A DNA stretch of 64,000 nt from Yersinia thracica (lineage in GTDB: Bacteria; Pseudomonadota; Gammaproteobacteria; Enterobacterales; Enterobacteriaceae), in the NCBI RefSeq assembly GCF_902170565.1, contig NZ_CABHXX010000070.1, forward strand, positions 1 to 64,000. Reading direction: 5' to 3'. The translations under genes and the position numbers were made by a program. The notes beneath the pieces are model-generated. The model searched no databases and was not told the DNA's origin. It saw only the letters and a program-made list of their open reading frames with translations. How positions within the stretch are numbered: the first letter of the stretch is position 1; each line of letters starts with the position of its first letter. Positions 25,929-35,702 of the stretch are shown here, in pieces.

Positions 25929-28696
25929 TGCGAACATTACTCGTTTGCTTGTTTTTGGGGAGTGTTTTGCCGGTTTCTGCCGAGGAGCAAAAACTGCCGG
26001 TGCGCGCTGACCTCCAGCATTTTACGCTGGACAATGGCATGCAGATTTACCTGCTGCCGCGTGATCAGCCCGGTGTAGAACTTCGCCTGCTGGTGAACAG
26101 CGGGTCAGTACAAGAGAGTGAGCAACAGCGCGGGCTGGCGCATTTTGTCGAGCATATGGCATTCAAAGGCACCCGTAATTTTCCCGGCACCAGCAGCTTT
26201 AAATCGCTGGAGAAACAGGGGATTACACTGGGCAGCCATGTTAACGCGGTGACCAGTCTGAATGCCACCACCTACAAATTGTCACTGCCGAATGCCGATG
26301 CTAAACAGCTGACTTTGGGGCTGCGAATTTTATCAGATTGGGCGCAGGGCATCAGTTTTGAGCCCGCCGCCTTTGATAAAGAGCGGCAAGTGATTGTGGA
26401 AGAATGGCGTTTGCGTCAAGGTGTGGGGTTCCGCATCAATCAAGCTTTGGAGCGCTTACGTTATCACGGCAGCCGCTATGCAGAGCGCGATCCTATTGGG
26501 TTGCTGGATGTGGTGCGGCAGGCTCCAGTCAGTGAGGCAGTTAATTATTATCAGCAATGGTATCAACCACAGCGCATGGCATTGGTGGTGGTCGGTAAGT
26601 TTAATGTCGGTGATTTACGCCAGCAGATCAACGGGTTATTTACTATGCCCGCCCCTCAGCATCCGTCGCAGGATGAGGCTAACTGGACAAAATTTGCCCC
26701 GCAACCTGGGTTAATGCTCAGCACGGTATTTGATGCTGAACAAGGGACGCGCATTATTCAACTGGCGCTACAGCGCGACCTGGCGGCACCTTTAGACAGT
26801 GCGAATGGGCAATGGCGCGACTTGCTTGATACCTTGTGGCTGACCATTTTTAATCAGCGGCTATCATTGTTGGTGGACAATGGCCTGTTATCGGTGGCGA
26901 GTATCAATCAACAAGGTGCCCTGCTGGACAACCGCCGGATTCAACATTTGATGATTGCCCGCCCGGAAGGCAGTGACTATAACGGGACACTGCGCCAGTT
27001 ATTTACCGAGTTACAACGGATGGCTACTGCGCCGGTCAGTGACGCGGAACTGAATGCGGCTCGTCTGCAAATCCTCACTAAATTGAGCCAACAGGCCGCG
27101 GGTGAAAGCCGCTATCAGCATGATTATCTGGCTGATAATCTCACCACCGCCATTGAATTTGATCTGCCGATGCTGAATAAACAGCAGCAATTTTCAATGA
27201 CTAAAACCTGGCTTGAGGCCATCGGCCCTGAGCATGTTCAAGCGCAAGTGGCTGAATTGCTACAGGAAGGCTCTGCTCGACTGGCACTGATTGGCCCGGA
27301 CAGTGATAAATCTCTGGTGGATAACCCGCAATTGGCGGCAATGTGGAACAGTATCCGCCAAAGCACGCCGGGGCCATTTACCCTGAAACCGAAGCCGGTC
27401 ACCATGACCGTTACCCCACCGACTGCCGGCAAGATTGTGCAGCGCCAGACTTTACCTCTCCCTGATACCCAACTCTGGACACTGAGCAATGGTGTTCGGG
27501 TGATTGTTAAAGCCAATAACCGCCTAAAAGATGATGTGCAACTCTCGCTGCGTATTCCCGGAGGGCGCTCATTGGAAGATGATAATAGGGTCGGTGAAGT
27601 TAATTGGGCGATGCGGTTGCCACAAGTTAGCGGTTACGGCCAATACAACCCACGACAGTTGGCCCAACTAGGTAAACAAACCGAAGTGGCCATCGCCCCT
27701 TATGACGAAATGCTGTTCCACGGTTTGCGCGGCTCGGCTCCGGCAGACAAACTCGAGCCATTGCTGCAATTGTTGTATTTGAAAATCACCGCGCCGCAGT
27801 TTTCGGCGGAGAAATTGGCGCAACAAAAACAGTCATTTGCGCTGGGATTGGAAAAACAGCCGGTGGAGCGCCGCTTCCTCGACAGCATTACGCAAGCCGG
27901 TTATCAACATGGTGAAAGATTGTTAGTGACGGCCACTGGGCCGTGGCGTAAGTTCACTGTGGCGGGTCTTGAACAGCGCCACCGCCAGCTTTTTTCTGCT
28001 ACACAAGATATGACGGTGACCCTCAGTGGAGCGCTGGACGAAAAGCGCTTACAACCGCTGGTGGAAACATGGCTGGGCGGTTTACCGCGTAGCGAACAGC
28101 GTTTGCACTGGCGCGATTTGGCGATAAAACCACTGAATCAGGCGATGAGCCAGGATTACCCGCTAGCCAGTAGCCCGAAAACCATGGTCAGTATGCAGTT
28201 CTCGGCGGATGCCAATTGGTCGCAGCCGAATCAGCTGGCGCTGCAATTATTAGATAAAATCGTCACATTGCGGTTGCGTTATGACATGCGCGAGCAAGCC
28301 AGTGGTATCTATACTTTGGGCTTCTCGCAGCTGTTGGCAAAACTGCCACAGCCTTATTATCTGGCGCGGCTTAACTTTACCTCAGCCCCAGAACGTGCGC
28401 AGGAAATGGCGCAAATGGCGCAAAAGGTTTTACAGCAAATAGCGGCTGAGGGCGTCACGAAATCAGAGTTGGATAAGGCGAAAAAAGCCTGGTGGATTGA
28501 ACAAGATAGCAGCCGTAACAGTGCCAGTTATTGGACTGATGCGCTGGCGCAGGTGGCTAGCGATGATGGCAATTTTGCTTTGTTGGCTCAAGAAGAGCAG
28601 CAGGTGAAAGCAGTCACTCTTGAGCAGGTCAATGCTTTAGCTGCTCAATGGTTAGGGCGCAATCCGAAAGTATTTAGTCTCAGCCCGGCGAAATAA
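25913..28696 (+). CDS. Periplasmic M16 metalloprotease (FusC/PqqL-like)
   Basis: 927 aa. Signal peptide to about residue 23 (LLVCLFLGSVLPVSA), so periplasmic. Two M16 halves: the first carries the inverted zinc motif HFVEH (H77, E80, H81) with E157 in ERQVIVEEW as the likely third ligand; the second half is the inactive partner domain. PqqL and FusC are the closest functional analogues I know: FusC cuts imported plant ferredoxin to release iron. Its place behind a signalling TonB receptor, dedicated TonB and YddA-like transporter supports degradation of an imported protein. Ends 67 bases before a convergent channel gene. Confidence 0.88.
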   Translation: MLNRLVRTLLVCLFLGSVLPVSAEEQKLPVRADLQHFTLDNGMQIYLLPRDQPGVELRLLVNSGSVQESEQQRGLAHFVEHMAFKGTRNFPGTSSFKSLEKQGITLGSHVNAVTSLNATTYKLSLPNADAKQLTLGLRILSDWAQGISFEPAAFDKERQVIVEEWRLRQGVGFRINQALERLRYHGSRYAERDPIGLLDVVRQAPVSEAVNYYQQWYQPQRMALVVVGKFNVGDLRQQINGLFTMPAPQHPSQDEANWTKFAPQPGLMLSTVFDAEQGTRIIQLALQRDLAAPLDSANGQWRDLLDTLWLTIFNQRLSLLVDNGLLSVASINQQGALLDNRRIQHLMIARPEGSDYNGTLRQLFTELQRMATAPVSDAELNAARLQILTKLSQQAAGESRYQHDYLADNLTTAIEFDLPMLNKQQQFSMTKTWLEAIGPEHVQAQVAELLQEGSARLALIGPDSDKSLVDNPQLAAMWNSIRQSTPGPFTLKPKPVTMTVTPPTAGKIVQRQTLPLPDTQLWTLSNGVRVIVKANNRLKDDVQLSLRIPGGRSLEDDNRVGEVNWAMRLPQVSGYGQYNPRQLAQLGKQTEVAIAPYDEMLFHGLRGSAPADKLEPLLQLLYLKITAPQFSAEKLAQQKQSFALGLEKQPVERRFLDSITQAGYQHGERLLVTATGPWRKFTVAGLEQRHRQLFSATQDMTVTLSGALDEKRLQPLVETWLGGLPRSEQRLHWRDLAIKPLNQAMSQDYPLASSPKTMVSMQFSADANWSQPNQLALQLLDKIVTLRLRYDMREQASGIYTLGFSQLLAKLPQPYYLARLNFTSAPERAQEMAQMAQKVLQQIAAEGVTKSELDKAKKAWWIEQDSSRNSASYWTDALAQVASDDGNFALLAQEEQQVKAVTLEQVNALAAQWLGRNPKVFSLSPAK

Positions 28697-28704
28697 GTCA
28701 TGAA

Positions 28705-28743
28705 GGGCCATAAGTTTTATCGTATTGATATTGCTTATGGCCC
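28705..28743. terminator. Inverted repeat between convergent M16 and MscS genes
   Basis: GGGCCATAAG at 28705-28714 pairs with CTTATGGCCC at 28734-28743, a perfect 10-bp stem in the gap between two convergent genes. Neither side has a strong T-run, but the location suggests a bidirectional terminator. Confidence 0.5.
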
Positions 28744-28763
28744 ACTCTCTATTAATTATCCGG

Positions 28764-31223
28764 TTAATTCGCTATAGGCATGCTTTTGGTCGGCACGGCT
28801 ACCGCCAGTGATACCCCAGCGGCCCGCAGCCGTTTTAATATGCTGAATAACAACTCACTTTTGGTGTTACTGACCATGCGTGGGCTGGGGACTAAACCGG
28901 TGACACTGAGCACAATGCCATCCGGGCTTAACTGGCTAAATTTCACTGATGGGGCCGGAGTATCGAGTATGGCTTCGTGTTCTTCATACGCTTCTATCAA
29001 CAGCGCTTGCGCCAGTTCAACATCTAAATCCAGCGGGAATGTCATGGCAATGGTCACCACCCCTTGCGCATTAGCCATAGTGGCATTACGGACATTCTGC
29101 GATATTAATTGAGAGTTGGGCACGATAACCGTCGAGCGGTCACTGAGTTGGATTTCTGTGGCGCGAACATTGATGCGGCGAATATCCCCCTCAACCCCAC
29201 TAATACTGATTAAATCCCCCACTTTGACTGGCCGTTCGGTGAGCAGAATAATGCCGGAAATAAAGTTCTTCACAATCTCCTGCAAGCCAAAACCAATACC
29301 CACAGATAATGCACTGACGATCCAGGCTAATTTATTCCACTGAATACCGAGCACCGATAAGGTCAGCAGTATTACCAGCACATAACCAATATTACTGAAC
29401 AGGGTGATTGCCGAGGTTTTTATCCCGGAATCCATTTGGGTTTTCGGCAGGAAATCATGACTTAGCCAACGCCGTGCTGCTTTGAGCACATATAATCCAA
29501 CCAGCAGACAAATAACCGCATTAAGCAAATTGGTTGGCACAATATTGAGTTTTTCCAGCCCCTCGCCACCCAAGAGTTCCATGGCCTTTTGCAGCAATGA
29601 AACCGGGGTTGTCGAGCCAAAAGTGCCATTTAATAGCGCGATAATAGCCAGTAATATCAGAGTCACTTTGCTGGTCGCTGATAATAATGTTGCCGCTTGC
29701 GCCAAATGGCGATCGTCAATATTGAGCGACTGTTTAATTGCTTTGCCGGCACTGCTGGTGGGGGAAAAGAGACTTTCTGCTAAATCGACACAAAGATGGG
29801 TCAGTAAATATAAACAGGCCAGTACCAGGCAAACCCATACCAGTTTGTAACTTAAAAATTTCGCCAGCGCGATATATCCCACTAACAATGACAATAATAT
29901 GGCTACTGCAGTAATGCCGATGGCCAGGTGAATTAATCCGGCCAGAGTGGAATAAGCTTCAGGTTTTTCGCCATTGACTATCAACTGGCGGCGTATTCGG
30001 TTGGCGCGTAATGGGATAATCGCGGCAGTCAGCGCCATCAACAGGGCCGAGATGCCATTGCCAAAAATGGTCCCTGATACGCTGATATTGATCATATTAT
30101 TCATCTGATCAATAGCACCAAAAATCATGATGCAACTGGCTAATAGCGGAGGAAATAGCTTGAGAGACGCGGCGACTTCATCGGCAATGGCGGGTAGCCG
30201 CCATGAGGGGCGCTGATTGGATAAAAATGCGCGGCCAAGACCTGCGACCAACGCGGAGAAAAACATCAGCTGAACAAACGCCAGTGCAAAATTCATTACC
30301 AGCGGTGAGACATCCGGCGTGCGGGTGAATACCTGGGTGATGCATTGCGCTATCGTGACGGTAATCAGCACCGTGTAAAAAGTGGTGGCTGAGGCCATAA
30401 AACTGCGGCGTAGTGGGCCTTGAGGCAAGCATTTGGCACAAAACCAGGCAGTCAGTTTGTCGAGGAGCTTAAAGCCAAATGCGCCGATCAATAGGGTCAA
30501 CAACAGGTACATTGCCGTACCCGTGCGCCATTCCGGCTCCCAAGCGGCATGCCAGGCATCCGCCAGTTCTTGCACAAAACCTTGCAACCGCTGGTCATCG
30601 TCGGCATTGGGATTGACGATGGGCGCCCAGAATTTCGCCCCTAAGATGCTGCCGGAATTTAAGGCAATTTGTGATTTCAGCGCCGTTCGCCGTAAAGCAA
30701 TAATCTGTGCTGCCAGGTTCTCCGCATTAGCTTTGATGGCCTGAGCTTGATCATTCTGGCCCTCTAATTGGACTTTTCGGGTGTTTAGCGCGCGGCGTTG
30801 TTGAGCAACTATCGGGGTTTCAGCCAATGTTCCTGCGGCTGGTGGTGGGCCTAAAACATCCAACTGTGTTTGCAGCTGTTCCCGCTTGGGTTTCAAATCG
30901 GCCAGCAGAATGTCGACATCCTGAACCAGTGTCAATGCTGTTTCATTCAGCGTACTTAACTGATTGTCTGATGTACTGACTGATACACTCTGTTTGAGTT
31001 TATCTAACTGTTTTTGCAAGCTAATTAATTGAACCGATACCGCCGGTTTTACCGGTTCCTCACTGCCTTCCGTTGTTGTGTCTGATGTTGTCGCCGCAAA
31101 GGCCGGAGTTGAAATCGCGATAGTCGTTGAAATTGCGATAATAAATGACGCGCAAAAAAGTGTGAACAACAGACAGAGTAGGGGGTTATATCGATGTAAA
31201 ACAAAGTACCCATTCTTTTTCAT
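28764..31223 (-). CDS. Large MscS-family mechanosensitive channel with DUF3772-type N-domain
   Basis: About 819 aa. Signal peptide (FTLFCASFIIAISTTIAIST, cleavage near AFA), a coiled-coil periplasmic region (about residues 50-215, rich in Q, L and K: LISLQKQLDKLKQSVSVSTS), about ten membrane helices, then the MscS pore helix and beta domain (ALSVGIGFGLQEIVKNFISG, then GDLISISGVEGDIRRINVRA). It should open at high membrane tension to release solutes in hypo-osmotic shock. Start 31223 gives a proper signal peptide; an in-frame ATG at 31268 adds 15 residues and neither has a good ribosome site. No link to the iron genes around it is evident. Confidence 0.85.
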   Translation of the reverse strand: MKKNGYFVLHRYNPLLCLLFTLFCASFIIAISTTIAISTPAFAATTSDTTTEGSEEPVKPAVSVQLISLQKQLDKLKQSVSVSTSDNQLSTLNETALTLVQDVDILLADLKPKREQLQTQLDVLGPPPAAGTLAETPIVAQQRRALNTRKVQLEGQNDQAQAIKANAENLAAQIIALRRTALKSQIALNSGSILGAKFWAPIVNPNADDDQRLQGFVQELADAWHAAWEPEWRTGTAMYLLLTLLIGAFGFKLLDKLTAWFCAKCLPQGPLRRSFMASATTFYTVLITVTIAQCITQVFTRTPDVSPLVMNFALAFVQLMFFSALVAGLGRAFLSNQRPSWRLPAIADEVAASLKLFPPLLASCIMIFGAIDQMNNMINISVSGTIFGNGISALLMALTAAIIPLRANRIRRQLIVNGEKPEAYSTLAGLIHLAIGITAVAILLSLLVGYIALAKFLSYKLVWVCLVLACLYLLTHLCVDLAESLFSPTSSAGKAIKQSLNIDDRHLAQAATLLSATSKVTLILLAIIALLNGTFGSTTPVSLLQKAMELLGGEGLEKLNIVPTNLLNAVICLLVGLYVLKAARRWLSHDFLPKTQMDSGIKTSAITLFSNIGYVLVILLTLSVLGIQWNKLAWIVSALSVGIGFGLQEIVKNFISGIILLTERPVKVGDLISISGVEGDIRRINVRATEIQLSDRSTVIVPNSQLISQNVRNATMANAQGVVTIAMTFPLDLDVELAQALLIEAYEEHEAILDTPAPSVKFSQLSPDGIVLSVTGLVPSPRMVSNTKSELLFSILKRLRAAGVSLAVAVPTKSMPIAN

Positions 31224-31364
31224 AAAACCGGTCAGCCCGAAAGTGAGTGCCACAATTAACCAACTCATGAGTGTAGATAAGCTTGCTTGACAGTCATTGT
31301 GGCACAGCTTGCGAGTAACGGAATAATCTTACTCCGAAATTACTCACCTAAACCAATTATTAAA

Positions 31365-31383
31365 GATAATAATTATCATTGTA
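31365..31383. promoter_or_regulatory. Candidate Fur box before foxA
   Basis: GATAATAATTATCATTGTA matches the Fur consensus at 15 of 19 positions. It is 138 bases before the foxA ATG and also 142 bases before the start of the divergent channel gene; iron repression of foxA is the expected role. Confidence 0.7.
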
Positions 31384-31520
31384 ATTAACACTCTCATTTA
31401 ATAAATTGTGCGCTGCATTTATGGATTCACGATATGTAGCGCCGAGGCAAGGGGGTCGCCAGGTGAAAATAGCAATGGAAGCTGATAAATAACCATCTAT
31501 TTTATCTGGGGAAGATAACT

Positions 31521-33656
31521 ATGTTTTCGGCTTTTATAATAAAGCGCTCTGCTACTTTATGTTCATTGGCTATTTTTATTCCATTAGCCGTTATTGCTGA
31601 CGATACGATAGAAGTGACGGCGAAAGCAGGCCACGAAGCCGATTTACCCACCTTGGGTTACACCGCAAAAACCACCAAGGGGGCAACTAAAACCGATCAG
31701 CCGTTAATTCTCACCGCACAAACGGTATCTGTGGTTACCCGCCAACAAATGGATGATCAAAATGTCGCCACGCTGAACCAGGCGCTGAATTATACCCCAG
31801 GTGTATTCACCGGTTTTTCCGGCGGCGCAACCCGCTATGACACCATTGCCTTGCGGGGTTTCCATGGCGGCGATGTAAACAATACCTTCCTCGATGGCCT
31901 GCGTTTACTCAGTGATGGCGGCAGTTTTAACGTGTTGCAGATTGACCCGTGGTTCCTTGAACGTGTTGATGTTATCAAAGGCCCTTCTTCTGCATTATAT
32001 GGGCAGAGTATTCCCGGCGGCGTGGTGATGATGACCTCTAAGCGCCCGCAGTTTACCTCGGAAGGTCATTTCCGCCTGACGGGCGGTAATAACAATACGC
32101 AAGTCGCGGCATTTGATTATACCGATGCAATATCCGAGCATTGGGCGTTTCGCCTGACCGGGATCACCCGCAACAGTGACACCATGTATGACCATCAGCG
32201 CGAAGAGCGCTATGCGATCGCGCCGTCATTATTGTGGCAGCCAGATGAAAATACCTCATTGTTACTGCGCGCCAATTTGCAAAAAGACCCTTCCGGTGGC
32301 TATCACAGTGCGGTGCCGGCAGATGGCAGCATTTATGGGCAGAAACTCAGCCGTGGTTTCTTTGATGGTGAAAGCAACCACAACGTATTTAAGCGCTGGC
32401 AGCAAATCTATAGCACTGAATTTTCACACAAATTTGATAATGTTTGGTCTTTTCACCAAAACGCCAGCTATACCCATTCCAATTCTCAACTAGAGCAGGT
32501 TTATCAAGGGGGATGGAGTAAAGTTGACCCTAGCGTGATGAACCGCTATTACTCCGGTGAAGAGTCTTCACTCAATGCATTTGCGGTAGATAACCAACTG
32601 GCAGCGGATTTTGCCACTGCGGCAGTGGAACACAAGGTGATGCTGGGGCTGGATTTCCAGAAGTTCCGCAATAATCTGCGCAGTGACAGCGCTTATGCCA
32701 CCACATTGAACCCTTACACCGGGGTTTCTGGCGGCAGTACCTTGTATCGCGATGACTTATTGACTACCCCCGGCATTAATTCATCCTATTTAAATCGCCG
32801 CTATGAGCAGAGTGGGGTTTATCTGCAAGATGAAATGACGTTGGATAACTGGCATTTGAACTTATCTGGCCGTTATGACCGGATGAAAACAGAAAATATT
32901 GATAAGACGGCCAACAGTACCGATGAGCGCACGGATAATCGCGCCAGTGGACGCGCTTCATTATTGTATGGTTTTGATAGTGGTATTTCGCCGTATGTTA
33001 GTTACAGCCAGGCGGTCACGCCAAGTTTATTCCCAGATGCACAGCAAAAACTGTTGAAACCGATGACCAGCGAGCAGTATGAAGTGGGGATTAAATATCA
33101 GCCGCCGGGCAGCTCTTCACTCTATTCCGCCGCTTTATATGATCTGACCCAAAATGATGTGGCAAACCGCGCAGTACCGGCCACTTATTATGTGCCAGCC
33201 GGTAAGGTGAATTCACAGGGGTTGGAGCTGGAAGCCAGAAGCCGGATTAATGATCGACTGAGTGTGATTGCGGGCTATACCTATAACCGTGTGAAATTCA
33301 AAGATGCAATTGATGGTAATGATGGCAATACGCCAGTATTAGCGCCGTCTAATATGGCATCACTGTGGGCGCAGTATGAAGCGGGTTATGGCATCAATGT
33401 GGGGGCGGGTATCCGTTACATTGGTAAGCAGTGGGCTGATGATGCCAATACCTTGCGCGTCCCTTCTTATACGCTGGGTGACGCCTCGGTTCGTGCGGAT
33501 TTAGGGACATGGGCAACATCATTGAAAGGCGCGTTTGTTCAATTGAATGTGAATAATATTGCAGACAAAAAATACGTCGCCGCCTGTTATAACACTTCCT
33601 ATTGCTACTGGGGCGCAGAGCGCTCAGTGCAAGCGACAGTGGGTTACGACTTCTAA
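31521..33656 (+). CDS. foxA: Ferrioxamine receptor FoxA
   Basis: 711 aa outer-membrane TonB-dependent siderophore receptor. Signal peptide to about residue 26; TonB box region DDTIEVTAKAGHE; plug with the typical QTVSVVTRQQMDDQNVATLN and IKGPSSALYGQSIPGGVVM; barrel ending SVQATVGYDF. From memory the sequence follows Y. enterocolitica FoxA (710 aa) almost throughout, so ferrioxamine B is the likely ligand. GGGGAAG precedes the ATG. It is a single gene followed by a hairpin terminator; the inner-membrane step would use a hydroxamate permease elsewhere. Confidence 0.93.
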   Translation: MFSAFIIKRSATLCSLAIFIPLAVIADDTIEVTAKAGHEADLPTLGYTAKTTKGATKTDQPLILTAQTVSVVTRQQMDDQNVATLNQALNYTPGVFTGFSGGATRYDTIALRGFHGGDVNNTFLDGLRLLSDGGSFNVLQIDPWFLERVDVIKGPSSALYGQSIPGGVVMMTSKRPQFTSEGHFRLTGGNNNTQVAAFDYTDAISEHWAFRLTGITRNSDTMYDHQREERYAIAPSLLWQPDENTSLLLRANLQKDPSGGYHSAVPADGSIYGQKLSRGFFDGESNHNVFKRWQQIYSTEFSHKFDNVWSFHQNASYTHSNSQLEQVYQGGWSKVDPSVMNRYYSGEESSLNAFAVDNQLAADFATAAVEHKVMLGLDFQKFRNNLRSDSAYATTLNPYTGVSGGSTLYRDDLLTTPGINSSYLNRRYEQSGVYLQDEMTLDNWHLNLSGRYDRMKTENIDKTANSTDERTDNRASGRASLLYGFDSGISPYVSYSQAVTPSLFPDAQQKLLKPMTSEQYEVGIKYQPPGSSSLYSAALYDLTQNDVANRAVPATYYVPAGKVNSQGLELEARSRINDRLSVIAGYTYNRVKFKDAIDGNDGNTPVLAPSNMASLWAQYEAGYGINVGAGIRYIGKQWADDANTLRVPSYTLGDASVRADLGTWATSLKGAFVQLNVNNIADKKYVAACYNTSYCYWGAERSVQATVGYDF

Positions 33657-33679
33657 CTGGTTCAATATATTCATCATAA

Positions 33680-33700
33680 AGCCCGCAATTTCTGCGGGCT
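33680..33700 (+). terminator. Hairpin terminator after foxA
   Basis: AGCCCGCA (33680-33687) pairs with TGCGGGCT (33693-33700) around a 5-base loop, 24 bases after the foxA stop and 20 before the end of the convergent DUF1127 gene. The following bases are AT-rich without a pure T-run. Confidence 0.7.
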
Positions 33701-33720
33701 AATAATGACATTATATTTTC

Positions 33721-33960
33721 TCAGCGCCAAAACGGGCGGCTGTAATCTCGCTTGATATCCTCTCGGCTCAGGCCAATATCTTTTAATTGATCGGAATTCA
33801 ATCTCGCCATGATATTGGCAGCTTTGCGCTGTTCATTCCATTGATGGATGTATCTGTATGCTTTCAGCCATAACCGAATAAAAATATTAGGGCGATTTTG
33901 GGTGGCTCGTGCAGTTGACGAGCAGCATTCATCTATTTGATCTTCAATTATATTATTCAT
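33721..33960 (-). CDS. yjiS: DUF1127 small protein YjiS-like
   Basis: 79 aa. The C-terminal half carries the DUF1127/YjiS motif, MARLNSDQLKDIGLSREDI, an arginine-rich region that in several bacteria binds RNA or modulates regulators. It is divergent from a YjiR-like regulator, as yjiS and yjiR are in E. coli. Function is not known. Confidence 0.85.
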   Translation of the reverse strand: MNNIIEDQIDECCSSTARATQNRPNIFIRLWLKAYRYIHQWNEQRKAANIMARLNSDQLKDIGLSREDIKRDYSRPFWR

Positions 33961-34126
33961 TATCGACTCCCCGTCAGTAGGTGAGCCACTAGCATGAAAC
34001 TTTGGCGCAAAACATTACAGATGCAAATAAGGACTATTATTTCCATACAGATATGCGATATATCAACTGAATGGTGTGATTTCGTGCCATCTGTACTGCT
34101 TCTAACTTATTCATCAGGTGAAACCC

Positions 34127-35578
34127 ATGACTCGTTACCAACAACTGGCCGATATTCTGAGCCAACGGATTAAAGAAGGGCTTTATGTCGCCGGTGAGCG
34201 GCTCCCCTCGGTCAGAATCTTGAGTGACGAGCATGGGGTGAGTATCAGCACCGTACAACAGGCGTATCGGCAACTGGAAGAGTGTCTGCTGATTGAGGCG
34301 CGGGCGAAGTCGGGTTATTTCGTGCGTTGCAGTTCAAATCTCCCCTCCTTACCAGCAACATGCACTCATGCACAGCGGCCAGTCGAGATATCGCAGTGGG
34401 GAAATATGTTGGCGTTTCTAACCACTGGCGATCCAGAGAGCATTATCCATCTGGGGGCTGGCTCGCCAGATCTTTCTGGCCCTGGGCTTAAAATCCTCAG
34501 CCGCTTATTGAGCCGTGTTAGCCTCCATCAGAGTGAAGAAGTGCTGGATTACGATAATATTTATGGCACTCAGATTCTACGTGAGCAAATTGCACGTGTG
34601 ATGCTGGACAGCGGCAATCATCAATCGGCTGAAAATATTATTATTACTTCCGGGTGCCACGGCGCGCTGGCGATTGCATTAGGTGCGGTTTGCCAGCCCG
34701 GTGACATTGTGGCAGTGGATTCCCCCAGTTTTCATGGTGCCATGCAAACCCTGAAAGGGATGGGCATGAAAGTGATTGAAATTCCAACAGATCCGGTGAT
34801 CGGGATCAGTCTGGAGGCCCTGGAAATGGCGTTGGATCAATGGCCGATTAAGGCTATTCAGCTCACCCCGACTTGCAATAATCCACTGGGCTACAATATG
34901 CCCGATGAGCGCAAAAAAGCATTACTGACACTGGCCCAGCGCTATGACGTCGCGATTATTGAAGATGATGTGTATGGCGCACTCGCTTATCAATACCCAC
35001 GGCCACCGACGATTGCTTCATTTGATGATGACGGGCGAGTATTGCTGTGCAGCTCCTTCTCAAAAACAGTGGCGCCGGGTTTGCGTATTGGCTGGATTGC
35101 TCCGGGCCGCTATTTAGATAAAGCGCTGCACATGAAATATATTTCGGCCGGGCGGGTGGCCACATTACCGCAGTTGGCAATGGCTGAATTTATCAAGCAA
35201 GGTCATTACATGCAGCATTTGCGCCGGATGCGCCGCCAATATCAACGTAATCGCGACATTATGACCAGTTGGGTGATGAAATATTTTCCGCCGAATACTT
35301 GTTTGAGCCGACCGCAAGGCAGCTTTATGTTGTGGGTTGAATTGCCGCATGGGTTTGATAGCTTGCGGCTTAATCGCTGTTTATTACCGCAAGGTGTGCA
35401 GGTTGCTGTCGGATTTATCAGTTCAGCCTCGGGGAAATACCGCAATTGCTTGCGGCTGAGTTACAGCAAACCGATGACGGTAGAAATTGAACGTGCAGTG
35501 CAAAAAGTCGGAAAGGCGATTTATGAATTATTGGCGGAAGATGAGCCTAAGGTAGCTGAAAAGCAAAACCAGCCTTAG
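34127..35578 (+). CDS. yjiR: MocR-family regulator YjiR
   Basis: 483 aa. An N-terminal GntR winged helix (about residues 2-70, YQQLADILSQRIKEGLYVAG with GVSISTVQQAYRQLEE) is fused to a fold-type-I aminotransferase domain with the PLP region SSFSKTVAPGLRIGWIAPG (lysine in SFSK). It reads closely like E. coli YjiR (470 aa) along its length. MocR proteins sense PLP or amino acids; the target here is probably the divergent yjiS gene and itself. ATG 34127 lies 6 bases after CAGGTG; GTG 34118 is a weaker choice. Confidence 0.92.
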   Translation: MTRYQQLADILSQRIKEGLYVAGERLPSVRILSDEHGVSISTVQQAYRQLEECLLIEARAKSGYFVRCSSNLPSLPATCTHAQRPVEISQWGNMLAFLTTGDPESIIHLGAGSPDLSGPGLKILSRLLSRVSLHQSEEVLDYDNIYGTQILREQIARVMLDSGNHQSAENIIITSGCHGALAIALGAVCQPGDIVAVDSPSFHGAMQTLKGMGMKVIEIPTDPVIGISLEALEMALDQWPIKAIQLTPTCNNPLGYNMPDERKKALLTLAQRYDVAIIEDDVYGALAYQYPRPPTIASFDDDGRVLLCSSFSKTVAPGLRIGWIAPGRYLDKALHMKYISAGRVATLPQLAMAEFIKQGHYMQHLRRMRRQYQRNRDIMTSWVMKYFPPNTCLSRPQGSFMLWVELPHGFDSLRLNRCLLPQGVQVAVGFISSASGKYRNCLRLSYSKPMTVEIERAVQKVGKAIYELLAEDEPKVAEKQNQP

Positions 35579-35702
35579 GCTCATGACAAAGTCGCTGATA
35601 GCTCAGTGAGTGAAGGGTTTACCGCACCAGGGGGCACTTCGGCGACTTACGGCACTACGGCCTCAACGGCACAATTCCCTTTCATTTGACTTTGGCTTGA
35701 GA

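Noticed and set aside
18497..28696. Reading this locus as a Has haemophore system
   Set aside because: It has an ECF/anti-sigma pair and TonB-like gene as in has loci, but no HasA haemophore and no HasD/HasE secretion genes; the M16 and YddA-like genes fit the yddA-yddB-pqqL/Fus type instead.
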